Notes: generated from the sequence alone by a model not told the origin. A stretch of DNA of 64,000 nucleotides from Azorinus chamasolen (GCA_963576725.1 OY755243.1:35129846-35193845), one strand, 5' to 3'. Numbered from the stretch's first letter, positions 21,061 through 31,418 are shown. Made by a program: numbers and translations.

Positions 21061-21165
21061 TGGCAATTTTGCCTTAGGTTAAAATGCCTAAAACTGATCT
21101 TTTAGAAATTCAAGTGATGACAAACCTGAAGCAGACGATATTACAGATCTCTACAGCTTGCTTAA

Positions 21166-21368
21166 TCCTTACAATGCTGAGTAATTTTTCGTCTGCAAAA
21201 ATGGCCGTCTACTTCAATTCTTAAATAAACTTTCTTTCATTTTATGCAAAAATAGGGTCAAGATGACAAACAGTTTGGATCCTGATGAGACGCAAAGTAT
21301 GGGGCCTCTCATCTGGATCCAAACTGTTTGCATAGGTAATCACAGTTTCGCCGCTAGCGTGCAAAGAG
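21166..21368. mobile_element. Family B MITE, near complete
   Basis: TTAA on both sides (21162-21165, 21369-21372). The palindrome has AACAGTTTGGATCCTGATGA and TCATCTGGATCCAAACTGTT. The ends (TCCTTACAATGCTG, CTAGCGTGCAAAGAG) are diverged. Confidence 0.85.
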
Positions 21369-21481
21369 TTAAGCGTATGACCTCGAGAGATTTTAGCATG
21401 ATGTAACAGTTGCCCTGCACTACTGACCACCAGTGCTTTAACCTTTATACTGTAGTTTCTGATGTGAAGAAGTCTATTTAA

Positions 21482-21615
21482 CCCTTAATTTCCCTCGTAT
21501 AAACTTGTTTTCATCCATCTGCAAACAAAATAGACCCATATAAGACAGCTCCCATAGGATCAGGGTCTGCTCTGTTTGCTAATGGATCCACCTTTCATAT
21601 TTCATTATAAATACT
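21482..21615. mobile_element. Family A (A2) MITE, right-truncated
   Basis: TTAA then CCCTTAATTTCCCTCGTATA, a palindrome with GCAAACAAAATAGACCC and CAGGGTCTGCTCTGTTTGC, then CATATTTCATTATAA before it breaks off. Confidence 0.78.
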
Positions 21616-21799
21616 TTGTAAGATTCCGGAACCGGATTGTAAGCCAGCACTGCACATGCGCGTATTCTCTTAGGGGGATTCCCGCTAGGTAGAGCTCGTG
21701 CAATAGGGTTTTCCGTGAAAGTTTGAGTCGCAATCCATTTTATAAGGATTTCGGCAAAGCCGAAACCCTAAAAATGAGCGTGTTCACGTCGGCACTGGC

Positions 21800-22013
21800 T
21801 ACGGTTTAGTCGGAATGTATATCAAAAGTAGTACAATGTCTCAGCTTCACGTTCGTACCAAACATTAGTGGTTATTCCATCTTGGCTGTCCAAAACCGGG
21901 CGTTATTTCGAATCGGTCGTGAAATTTACGAATCGGTAGTTAGACCCCAATTAATATAACACTAAATCAACCCAATCCATTTTTGTTTTACTTTTAGACC
22001 ATCTAGACCCACA
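21800..22013 (-). repeat. Inverted repeat arm (partner at 18998-19212)
   Basis: Reverse complement of the left arm over about 210 bp with several small differences. It has an extra ~20 bp around CGGTAGTTAGACCCC, so it is not a recent perfect inverted duplication. Confidence 0.85.
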
Positions 22014-22048
22014 AAATGGCCTCCTGTGGGGAAAAACATAGTTTGATT

Positions 22049-22204
22049 GCAGTAGAGCCTGTCTTAAGCGGCCACCCAAAAATGTCTAAGAATGGGTCTG
22101 TAAGGCAGATGGTAGCTTAATGCAGGGCAAATGCCTTGCATTATATTAGTTGCTTTCTATGTCTCATATTTTCAGTAAATTAATGGCCGCTTAAGACAGT
22201 CTGA
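22049..22204. mobile_element. Family C MITE variant, TTAAGCGGCC ends
   Basis: CAGTAGAGCCTGTCTTAAGC on the left and GCTTAAGACAG on the right. One internal arm is GGTAGCTTAATGCAGGGCAA and the second internal arm is eroded. Confidence 0.7.
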
Positions 22205-22293
22205 GTTTGTGAATTCATTATAGAATGTACTTGGTGAAAGGTCTATTAGATCTAATTGGTTAGCATGACGAATATATATCCTTCCCAGTATAT

Positions 22294-22407
22294 ATGGAAA
22301 AGTAGTAAAGTCAAGCAGTAAAAGGCCACATACAAGACGCAACCACCACCAAAACACCGATAGACAGCATGATACACATACACACACAACCACACACCCA
22401 AACGCAC
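22294..22407. repeat. Direct repeat, copy 1 (~110 bp)
   Basis: Starts ATGGAAAAGTAGTAAAGTCA and contains ACCACCACCAAAACACCG and a CA-rich end. Copy 2 is 160 bp further on. The minus-strand ORFs here are low-complexity readings of the CA run. Confidence 0.88.
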
Positions 22408-22564
22408 TTGCAGATAAGCCGTTAAGGGCACGACAGGGAATACAATATAATACATGCGAAACGAATGGCACATATGCGATTAAAATATTAAAGTCGCGCG
22501 GTCGGAATTGAACATTTTGAAAATCTTATGATTTTTTTTCATTCAGTTAAAGTTACCCTGCTAA

Positions 22565-22669
22565 ATGGAAAAGTAGTAAAGTCAAGCAGGCAAAGCCACA
22601 TACAAGACGCAACCACCACCAAAACACCGATAGATAGCATGACACACACAACCACACACCCAAACGCAC
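22565..22669. repeat. Direct repeat, copy 2
   Basis: Matches 22294-22407 closely, with a few indels in the CA-rich end. Confidence 0.88.
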
Positions 22670-22849
22670 ACTCACACACGAGATGAACACAGAAAACACC
22701 AACAGACACACAAGAATCAGAGACAAACACTCCACACTTGAACAAAATCACAAGCACAAAGACGCAAGGCAAACAAAAGGAAGGGTGACATAGAGAGTCA
22801 AATCCAAATAAGGGACATTGTTGTCTGGAGGGGGAATTTTATTTACATT

Positions 22850-22960
22850 TTGACTTTTGACGAGGTTGGGTACCCGTAAACCAGGTTCGAGTCCCCTAGT
22901 AGCTTATTTTAGTTACTGACCGTTCCAAGGCGGTACTCCAGTTTCAGCCTATGGTCATTT
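22850..22960 (+). other. tRNA B-box-like sequence, possible SINE remnant
   Basis: GGTTCGAGTCC matches a tRNA B box, and GGTTGGGTACCCG lies upstream. No cloverleaf or A box could be made. The flanking ACTGACCGTTCCAAGGCGGT looks like a dispersed repeat. Confidence 0.3.
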
Positions 22961-24721
22961 TATGCCCCCAACGGTGGGCATATAGTAGTCGCATTGTCCG
23001 TCTTTCCGTCCTTCCGTCTGTCCGTCTGTCCATCCGTCTGTCCTTCCTTCCGTCCCAAATTCGTGTCCGGTCTGTAACTTCTTCATCAATCAATCGATTT
23101 CAATATAACTTGCCACAAATGTTCACCAGACAGAGACGATGTGTCGCGTTCAACTCCCTGGTCCATGGGTCAAAGGTCAAGGTCACAGGGTACAATTACT
23201 TTGTCACAAATTTCGTGTCCGGTCTGTAACTTCTTCATCTATCAATGGATTTCAATATAACTTCACACAAATGTTCACCAGACAGAGACGATGTGTCGCG
23301 TTCAACTCCCAGGTCCATGGGTCAAAGGTCAAGGTCACAGGGTACAATTACTTTGTTACAAATTTCGTGTCCGGTCTGTAACTTCTTCATCTATCGATGG
23401 AGTTCAATATAACTTGACACAAATGTTCAACACACAGAGACAATGTGTCGCGTTCCACTCCCAGGTCCATGGGTCAAAGGTCAAGGTCACAGGGTACAAT
23501 TACTTTGTTACAAATTTGGTGTCCGGTCTCTAACTTCTTCATCTATCGATGGATTTCAATATAACTTGCCACAAATGTTCAACACACAGAGTCGATGTGT
23601 CGCGTTCAACTCCCTGGTCCATGGGTCAAAGGTCAAGGTCACAGGGTACAATAACTTTGTCACAAATTTCGTGTCCGGTCTGTAACATCTTCATCTATCA
23701 ATGGATTTCAATATAACTTCACACAAATGTTCACCAGACAGAGACGATGTGTCGCGTTCAACTCCCAGGTCCATGGGTCAAAGGTCAAGGTCACAGGGTA
23801 CAATTACTTTGTTACAAATTTCGTGTCCGGTCTGTAACTTCTTCATCTATCGATATATTTCAATATAACTGGACACAAATGTTCAACACACAGAGACAAT
23901 GTGTCGCGTTCCACTCCCAGGTCCATGGGTCAAAGGTCAAGGTCACAGGGTACAATTACTTTGTTACAAATTTGGTGTCCGGTCTCTAACTTCTTCATCT
24001 ATCGATGGATTTCAATATAACTTGCCACAAATGTTCAACACACAGAGTCGATGTGTCGCGTTCAACTCCCAGGTCCATGGGTCAAAGGTCAAGGTCACAG
24101 GGTACAATTACTTTGTCACAAATTTCGTGTCCGGTCTGTAACTTCTTCATCTGTCAATGGATTTCAATATAACTTGGCACAAATGTTCACCAGGCAGAGA
24201 CGATGTGTCAACGTTCAACTCCCAGGTCCATGGGTCAAAGGTCAAGGTCACAGGGTACAATTACTTTGTCACAAATTTCGTGTCCAGTCTGTAACTTCTT
24301 TATATATCAATGGATTTCAATATGATTTGGCACAAATGTTCACCAGACAAAGATGATGTGTCACTTTCAACTCCTTGGTCCATGGGTCAAAGGTCAAGGT
24401 CACAGGGTACAATTACTTTGTCACAAATTTGGTGTCCGGTCTGTAACATCTTTATCTATCAATGGATTTCAATATAACTTGGCACAGAGTTTCACCAGAC
24501 AAAGACGATGTGTCGCGTTCAGCTCCCCGGTCCATATGTCAAAGGTCAAGGTCTCAGGGTATAATTACTTGTTTATCTGTGAATGGATTTCAAAGGAACC
24601 TGGCACAAATGTTCACCACACAAAGACGATGTGTCAACTCCCTGGTCCATGGGTCAAAGGTCAAGGTCACAGGGTACAATTTTTGGGGGCATTTGTCACA
24701 TGACTGTGACATCTCTTGTTG
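22961..24721 (+). mobile_element. Pearl/Helitron-like non-autonomous element
   Basis: The layout is a 5' hairpin (ATGCCCCC ... GTGGGCAT), a GTCC/GTCT microsatellite (22998-23055), a 152-bp tandem core, then GGGGGCAT and a 3' hairpin TGTCACATGACTGTGACA followed by TCTCTTG. This architecture matches what is described for pearl-type bivalve elements and non-autonomous Helitrons. It carries no coding capacity. Confidence 0.75.
23056..24690 (+). repeat. 152-bp tandem core, about 10.5 copies, 456-bp higher-order unit
   Basis: Landmark ATGTGTCGCGTTCAACTCCC recurs every 152 bp (for example ORF starts at 23139, 23291, 23443, 23747, 23899 and 24051). Units at 23291 and 23443 are closely matched by those at 23747 and 23899, giving a three-unit block of 456 bp. 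Each unit contains CAAAGGTCAAGGTCACAGGG. The 80-codon ORFs are repeat artefacts. The last units are diverged and shortened. Confidence 0.93.
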
Positions 24722-25237
24722 TTATTTAATATGCTTAATGTTTAATGTTTTTCTTCTTGATATGCGTCCTGTTATGTTTTGTCTTGTGGCCATACCGTTT
24801 CTTGTTTGATGGTGTTTGGTGCGGTGTCATTTCGTGTGCGACTCTCCCTGTTTGACTATTTTTCCATATTAACAAAGCTACATCACTGTGTACACCACAG
24901 CGTCACGGTTGCTAGTGCTGCCCACGCGCTGAGACGATGATTTTAAGCTGTCAGAAACGATAGTCAGACAATCAAATTTTCTTCACGAGGGTTTCATTTT
25001 GGCGGCAATAAATCCACTCTTCACGAATAGGAAAAACTGAATAACCAACTCTGATTGGCCAACGCAACAGAATTTTCAAAAACTGCGGTTTAAATATAAT
25101 TTCAATCACTAAAAATTGTAGTTTGTAATATTCCCAGAGAAAAGAGTTATTTTTATGCAATGACTAAGATTCTAACAGAGGGAATAGGTCAAATGTGATT
25201 TTTTTTATTATGCTTGACAAAAACTAAACGGTAGTCC
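24722..25237. other. No feature recognised
   Basis: The first part (TGGCCATACCGTTTCTTG, GTGTGCGACTCTCCC) may be the remainder of an older repeat split by the element above. The rest is unique-looking. Confidence 0.45.
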
Positions 25238-25500
25238 AGAGCAACAGATAAAGGTTCGTTTTCAAATACGTCATTTCTCTACCAAATACGTCATTTCTCT
25301 AAATACGTCATTTCTCTACCCAATACGTTATTTCTCTACTAAATACGCCATTTCTCTACCAAATACATAATTTCTCTACTAGATACACCATTTTTCTACC
25401 AAACCGTTTGTCATGACTACTCTTTAGACTCGTCTCTAAGAGATTATTTTAAAGAGTGGTCACAACAATGACAACATAGGGATTGATGGAGAAATAAAAT
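25238..25500. mobile_element. Family D copy with 20-bp tandem expansion
   Basis: AAATACGTCATTTCTCTACC is repeated about seven times with variation (25264-25400), followed by the foldback core (GACTACTCTTTAGACTCG, AAAGAGTGGTCACAAC) and TGATGGAGAAATAAA. Here the left arm, not the right, has been expanded. Confidence 0.82.
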
Positions 25501-25843
25501 TAGTAGCTGTATGCGTATATTGAATATAGACAAGTCAATAATCTGATAATTATTATTTTAAAATTGATAATCGGCAATACAACATCCCAAGCCTATTCGT
25601 TTGTATCTAAACATCCGTAGGTTTTATTGATAACTTAGTTCAACCATTTCTTAAAAACAGTATGACACTGTGTAACTTATATTTATTTTTATTATTCTCA
25701 AAATCATATAATATATATTTTGTTCAGATATTCTTAGGGGGTTAATATCATCCACTAAATCAAACTTTAAGTTTTTGACCGTTTTTTAAAACATTTATCA
25801 CAATGAAGAAAATATTCCAAAATAGGGAATTAATATAATACAA

Positions 25844-25919
25844 AAATACTTGAACTGCTCTGATCTAATATTTCGACCACTAAGGGTCGAAATATTAGAT
25901 CAGAGCAGTTCAAGTATTT
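25844..25919. repeat. Perfect hairpin, 35-bp arms, 6-nt loop
   Basis: Left arm 25844-25878 (AAATACTTGAACTGCTCTG onward) is the exact reverse complement of 25885-25919 around ACTAAG. No mismatch was found. It belongs to none of the named families and has no copy elsewhere in the window. Confidence 0.95.
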
Positions 25920-26007
25920 ATGTAAACATTTATCGAAAAGGAATTTCAGTACTTGATGTCATAGATATAATTCCATTTGCCAGTACAAAAATTAGACTAG
26001 CTGTAGC

Positions 26008-26090
26008 TGTAAACAGGCTGGTTCCAAGTGAGACTCAAAGTAGCGCGGTGTCTGACCAAGATCAAAACGGGTTGATTCTCAGACACATGC
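26008..26090. mobile_element. Family B-like core, diverged
   Basis: GTAAACAGGCTGGTTCCAAG with GACCAAGATCAAAACGGGTT. Weak arms. Confidence 0.45.
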
Positions 26091-26184
26091 TTTGAAATGA
26101 AATGGTAGACACCACTTCTTTGCGAAGGTTACACTATTGTTGAAAGAGCTAAGGAGTATAACAATAATCTTGGTGATGATTAAA

Positions 26185-26716
26185 CCTATCCTTCAGATAA
26201 AACCCCCTTTGCACATTTACAAACAGAATAGACTCAGATCAGACGGCTCCTATACAGTGGTTTTTTTTTCACTGAAATATACGGAGAAATAAGGCCCCAT
26301 TCCCCCTCTGAAAAGTATGTCCCCCGATCTTCAAAACAATTCCCCTCTTGCCGGACGATAGTTAGGTAGACTTAGTTAACATAAATTATGAAATAAGTAA
26401 ATGGTTGTATTTGAGCTACTTATAGCTAAATTGGCCATATTAACATGCTAAGCTAAGGTTTTAACACAATGAAAGGTTCAATGAAAACATTTCCCCTTTT
26501 GGCTCGTCCTCGCCACAACTACCCCCCCCCCCCCCCCCCCCACTCCAGCTATGGGCCCGGACCCCTTTCCCTAAGAACTGGGAAAAACCCTACCTATATG
26601 TCAGAGCGAACAATTCCCTTGAAAAGTTTACAATATGAAAATTCAGCCAATAAATATTAATAAATATTCATGGTGCCATAATTTCTTACCTGAATAGTGA
26701 ACAGGAAGAGGGGTTA
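26185..26716. mobile_element. Family A MITE split by a C-rich insertion
   Basis: The left half (26185-26258) stops at one palindrome arm (AGATCAGACGGCTCCTAT). The matching right half (about 26641-26716) has AATATTCATGGTGCCATAAT and ends AAGAGGGG then TTAA. Between lie ~380 bp with poly-C (22 C at 26521-26542) and many CCCC tracts, unlike the AT-rich surroundings. The source of the insert is unknown. Confidence 0.6.
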
Positions 26717-26759
26717 AAATGACAATATGCTAACGATATATAAATATGGTTCTTACAGG

Positions 26760-26875
26760 TAGGCGGTAGCTTAATGCAGGACGAATGTTATGCTGAAAAC
26801 TCCCATATGGGGGCTTCTTTCTGCATTACATTCGTTTTGCATTAAGCTACCACCTGCTTTTAAAGTGGTTCCTGT
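26760..26875. mobile_element. Family C hairpin
   Basis: GGTAGCTTAATGCAGGACGAA mirrors TCGTTTTGCATTAAGCTACC. The outer ends are not recognisable. Confidence 0.8.
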
Positions 26876-27017
26876 TTATTCATTTAGTGGTTGCATTAGA
26901 CGGTTTTTTTTCTGTTTTAATACAGGCGTGTTGGACGTAGTAGATCTAATAGGGGGATATGAGACGTGGGACTTGATGGAACTCTTGGTATTCTGTGACC
27001 CTTCTGTAACCACTGAC

Positions 27018-27220
27018 TTAAACCCTTTATCTGAAGTATTTAATGTTTTTGTAAACAGAGTAGACACAGATCACGGGCCCCAGTATACGGTCTGAGTCTG
27101 GTCTGTCTGTTTATGGAATTTTATAGAACTCATTTTACAGTTCCATACATGGTCAGATGTGAATATGACAAACATAGTGCAAACATTCAGTTAAGGAATA
27201 TTTATGACGTCATACATAAA
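27018..27220. mobile_element. Family A MITE, diverged
   Basis: CTTAAACCCTTTATCTGAAG start, arm AAACAGAGTAGACACAGATC, then ACAGTTCCATACATGGTCAG and TATTTATGACGTCATAC. Confidence 0.68.
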
Positions 27221-27319
27221 AAAAAATAGTCATGCTAAGAAAACGTATTAATCATTTACTTGGTTTACACAATCTACCTTTTTTCCATGAGTGTTAATGT
27301 AAGACACGTCACAGAATTA

Positions 27320-27520
27320 CGTCATAATTATTAAATATAGCTATTTTTTATAATGACTCATTAACATTGGGGGTCATTTTTACCATGGTAGAAATTGTAT
27401 TTACATATCTATATCATTTCATAAGTAAACAGAGCAGACCCTGATCAGATGGCTCTTGTAGGAGCCGTCTGATCTGGGTCTACTCTGTGTGCAAAGGCGT
27501 AGACATGCGTATGTATAGAG
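27320..27520. mobile_element. Family A MITE, ends worn
   Basis: The palindrome is well kept: AAACAGAGCAGACCCTGATC with GATCTGGGTCTACTCTGTGT around GGCTCTTGTAGGAGCC. Confidence 0.8.
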
Positions 27521-27539
27521 GAAAGTGTCAGTGCCTCTT

Positions 27540-27745
27540 TAGTCAGAGCAAACCCAGATCAGACAGATCCTGTAGGGGCTATTTGATCAGGAACTGTTCT
27601 GATTGCTTATGAACTATTATATAGAATTCGTTCCACAGCGTCTGCCATGGTCAGCATATTCTGTGTATATATATGACAGTATATAAAGTAAGCTAATTAA
27701 TCTTTAGAATATCATATTTCTTATATGAATATTCATGGGAGAAAC
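27540..27745. mobile_element. Family A MITE, diverged
   Basis: AGAGCAAACCCAGATCAGAC and ATCAGGAACTGTTCTGATTG as arms, then the typical interior to TATGAATATTCATGGGAG. Confidence 0.72.
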
Positions 27746-27890
27746 GATGAAAAGAAGTGCGAGTGTCGTATGTATCATTCCATTCTCTATTGCGCACATG
27801 TAACCGAAACAGAATCAGAACAGCTTCATGCTGGGTAGAATTCATACAGGAAGCTCCACAGTGTTTAACCAGCTAGGGGCCACGTAACCC

Positions 27891-28105
27891 TTTTCTTGTT
27901 ATTCATGAAAGAAGAAATACAATCATGAATATTTATTAGCTGGAGTTTTATAATGGCATTTGTACACGGGTCTTTGTTTGTATTGCTAGAAGCTGTAGAG
28001 TCAGGTCTACATATGTATTATAATTTCATAAGCAAACACAGCAAACACAGCAGAGCCTGTTCAGAGGACCCATACATAAGCCGTCTGATATTGGTATGTA
28101 TACTT
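27891..28105. mobile_element. Family A MITE, diverged
   Basis: GTAA then CCCTTTTCTTGTTATTCATG, interior AGCTGTAGAGTCAGGTC and a palindrome with a small AGCAAACAC duplication. The right end is lost. Confidence 0.7.
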
Positions 28106-28524
28106 TTAAGAGTGCCAGGTAATTTGAATTTTGACGAGATGTTGTATTGATTCAACGTCTTAACTGGATTCAACATGTTTCAAGAATTCTAAAGCCAGTT
28201 TTTTCACCAACCGAGAGATGTTTTGAGGCATTTATGCTACCTTCACTAGACTGTTATTGGTATTTCTAGGCGCCCCAGTTCACAGACAGTGAACATTATG
28301 TTTATCGGCAAAACTTAACCTTTTATGGAGAAAAACTGCTGTCTTGTTTATTACCTTCAACCGTGACGTAAGCTGGAATCTGGGAGCTTGGCCTGATTTC
28401 GCAGAAGTTTAGATATTTTTAATTATAATTTTCATAAATGACACGGTAGATAATTTGAGAAACAGTAAGAGCTATGTTCGTATAGAGCGCACTAACTTTC
28501 TGCAATTTAGAATAATGAATAAAT

Positions 28525-28710
28525 AAATAATACATGTATATTATAACCTAAATAATACATGTACATTATAACCTAAATAATACATGTATATTATAACCTA
28601 AATAATACATGTACATTATATCCTAAATAATACATGTACATGTACATTATAACCTAAATAATACATGTACATTATATCCTAAATAATACATGTACATGTA
28701 CATTATAACC
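28525..28710. repeat. 25-bp minisatellite, 7 copies
   Basis: Unit AAATAATACATGTACATTAT plus AACCT. Two units have a 6-bp ACATGT extension. It lies ~20 bp left of the family A copy at 28731. Confidence 0.92.
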
Positions 28711-28730
28711 TATCTATTGCGGCCACTTAA

Positions 28731-29088
28731 CTCTTTACTCCATAAATACGCTATTCTACGCCTTTGAAAACAGAGTACATGTAGACCCATATTTTATAGG
28801 AGCCGTCTGATCAGAGTCTGCTCTGTTTGCTAATGATATAATATACATGTAGATATGATTCTACAGTTTCTGCAATGATCACACTATCTTGTGTCCATGT
28901 GCTGTTGTAATAATGATCACACTATCTTGTGCCCATGTGCTGTTGTAACAATGATCACACTATCTTGTGTCCATGTGCTGTTGTAACAATGATCACACTA
29001 TCTTGTGTCCATGTGCTGTTGTAACAATTAATCTTAGTAATATTCATGATATCATTATTTCTTACATGAATATTTATGGAGTAAAGGG
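28731..29088. mobile_element. Family A MITE carrying an internal 38-bp VNTR
   Basis: TTAA on both sides (28727-28730, 29089-29092). Ends are CTCTTTACTCCATAAATA and TATTTATGGAGTAAAGGG. Four 38-bp units (28874-29025, AATGATCACACTATCTTGTG...) enlarge it to 358 bp against 244 bp for the complete copy at 12160. The repeat sits where other copies read ACAGTTTCTGCCATGGTCA. Confidence 0.9.
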
Positions 29089-29092
29089 TTAA

Positions 29093-29590
29093 TGAATAAA
29101 CATGAGAGTTATCAGGGTCAGTGTTTGCTCATAACAGAACAATAGAGCCTCTGTATAGCTATCGACCTGCACTATGTGTACTTATGTCAGAATAAAACAT
29201 CAGCTAATAGATCATGATCATCATCAGCACCATCTCATTGTACGCTGACGTCATTTGATATATATGTTGTCACAGCACCGATCAACCTAGCTCATCCATT
29301 TGTTTGTTTTTGTGAAAGATGTATTTCACTTTATAATAAAATAGAAATTCATTCTCCAATATTGTATATGCGGCTGGCTGTAAAAGGAGAGTTTGGTCTA
29401 ATGTTCTGTGCCAATGAGACAAGTTAAAGAGGGACACCGGAGTTAACTTAATTAATTATATTCACGAAACATATAAGCGACCTGCATTAAGCTGCCACAT
29501 GTTTCTAGACATGCGCAGTGATACATTGGCTGCATTGTACATTTTGGAAGGACCGAATATTTACTTCGAGTTATCCCGAATTTCGGGTTA
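29093..29590. other. No gene recognised
   Basis: Contains a family C end fragment (GCATTAAGCTGCCACATGTT at about 29482). Otherwise unique-looking. Confidence 0.45.
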
Positions 29591-29599
29591 TCCGAGTTC

Positions 29600-30780
29600 G
29601 AGATATCAAAGTTCAGACAACATTCCTACGTTTAGTTGAAGACTGGACAATAGCCCGCGGCAATAATGAATACGTGGCAGCCATTATCATGGACTTATCA
29701 AAGGCATTTGACTGTTTGCCACATGACCTCATCATCCTCAAACTGAAAGTTTATTGTTTGTCTGAAAACGCATGCTGTTTAATTCAAAAGTATCTGTCAA
29801 GTAGAAAACAATACTTGAAACTTGGACAAGATAACAGTCGTGGCCCGACATAACTAAGGGTGTACCACAAGGATCTAATTTAGGACAGCTTATATTTAAC
29901 ATTTTTATGAATGCTATCTTCGTCTTCATTGATAAATCCAGTCTGTACAACTACGCTGATGACAGCACTACCTCATGTAGCAGTTCAGATATTAGCGAAC
30001 TCAAAACTACCCTTGAAACCGAACGTAAAATTTTGATTGACTGGTTTAGAGACAATCAGATGCAAGCAAACCCAGACAAATTCCAAGCTATATCTGTTGG
30101 AAAGAAAACATAAGGTCAACTGAAAAAATGAATTGAATAATGTATCTATTGAGTGTGAAGAAAATATGAAATTTTTAGGTGTGGAGATAGATCATCTCCT
30201 CAATTTTAACAATGAGCTTACTAAAATATGAAAAAAGGCTGCTTGTTAATTGAATGTTCTATTTATAATTAGTAAGCTTTTACCATTGGATTGCAAAATT
30301 CTCATCTACAAATCATTTCATAGATCAAATTTTAACTTTTGTGCACTTATTTAGCACTTTTGCTCTAAGGCAAACACTGAGAAAATGGGAAAATCCAACA
30401 CAGAGCTAATAGTATTTAACGATTTTACATCAAATTATGAAGATCTGCTACAAAAAGTTAATATGCCAACACTGCATTAAAGCAGAATTAGAATTATGGC
30501 CATTCAAATGTTCAAATGTCTCTACAAAATGTTCTCCTTCCTATCTGAATGATCTAGTCTAAAACGTATCCACCTTCTTGCTAGCTTTGGTATACTCACA
30601 TACTTAACATACCAAAAGTCAGAACAAGTACCTACGGAAAACAGTCTTTCAGATTCCAGACTGCCAAAGTCTGGAACAGCCTCCCAAAACCACTTGAGAC
30701 AAATTGGCGACTATGGTGAGTTTGTGAGGTTGGTACGGACTTGGTGAGGTCCAACCTGTAAATGTTCTTCGTGTTCCTAA
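29600..30780 (+). pseudogene. Non-LTR retrotransposon reverse transcriptase, broken
   Basis: The remnant covers the catalytic and C-terminal part of a LINE reverse transcriptase, which copies element RNA into DNA at the target site. RT motif A is visible as MDLSKAFDCLPHD (first Asp codon 29692-29694). A frameshift follows at about 29841-29855, then KGVPQGSNLG (29856 on) and the active-site YADD (29952-29963) in the next frame. Beyond a stop at 30111, typical C-terminal stretches persist in pieces, such as KFLGVEID, ISKLLPL, YKSF and, in another frame, SFRFQTAKVWNSLP near 30650-30680. The endonuclease domain and 5' end are absent. Overall similarity is to the CR1/L2/Jockey-like group, judged by motif style only. 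No poly-A or simple-repeat tail was recognised. Several stops and shifts make it inactive. Confidence 0.85.
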
Positions 30781-31150
30781 ATGTTTGCCATGGCTTTTTC
30801 TATTCATTGTATATCAAATATGCTAGATTATAAAAAGTAACATCGACTACAAAGAATAATCAGGGTCTGTGATAATGTATTCTTTTTAGTTATATGCACC
30901 TTTTTTAATATATCCTGAATGCTGTGAGGCCACTGTTCGTAATTTAGTGCTTCGCTACTTCTTATTTAGAAAAGTTTGGAAAAGATTGTGAACTCAAATT
31001 TACAGATGAAAACGCTGTTTATTTTTTCCATATAATACAATTTTTCACTCGACAAACTTTCTACTGTAAATTTTGAAACTATACTGTCACTATTCTTCAA
31101 ATGTTCAGCATGTGAGATATGTGTTCTTTTATTTACTGATGGGCGACTCT
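30781..31150. other. No feature recognised
   Basis: AT-rich flank of the LINE remnant. It may include its untranslated 3' end. Confidence 0.4.
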
Positions 31151-31180
31151 TTACCTTTTGTCCGGTTCTTGAAGTTAAAA

Positions 31181-31212
31181 GCGGGAAATCTGGCGGGAAA
31201 TCTGGCGGGAAA
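31181..31212 (-). promoter_or_regulatory. Three E2F-like sites in a 12-bp tandem
   Basis: GCGGGAAA at 31181, 31193 and 31205, spaced 12 bp (unit TCTGGCGGGAAA). The reverse complement TTTCCCGC is the E2F/DP consensus. It may be a chance microduplication; no transcription start is recognisable nearby. Confidence 0.4.
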
Positions 31213-31418
31213 ATCGCTATTTACAATATAGGTCATGCGCTAGTTTTCCACCCTTTATGTTGTGGCCGATACGAAATTAATGAATCGAATAATTGATATT
31301 TATATAATAATAAAGTTTTTATTTCATAAACAAAATTAAAATGGTAATAGTAATATTTAACATACTTATTTAACATGCTTATGCACTTAGAGAATGTAAT
31401 TTATTCCGTCAGTTTGCG

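Noticed and set aside
22870..22905. tRNA gene suggested by GGTTCGAGTCC
   Set aside because: No A box, acceptor stem or cloverleaf could be built. Kept only as a possible SINE trace.
23139..24356. Series of 80-101-codon ORFs sharing GPWVKGQGHRVQLLC
   Set aside because: Each ORF is one reading of the 152-bp core repeat and stops within the next unit.
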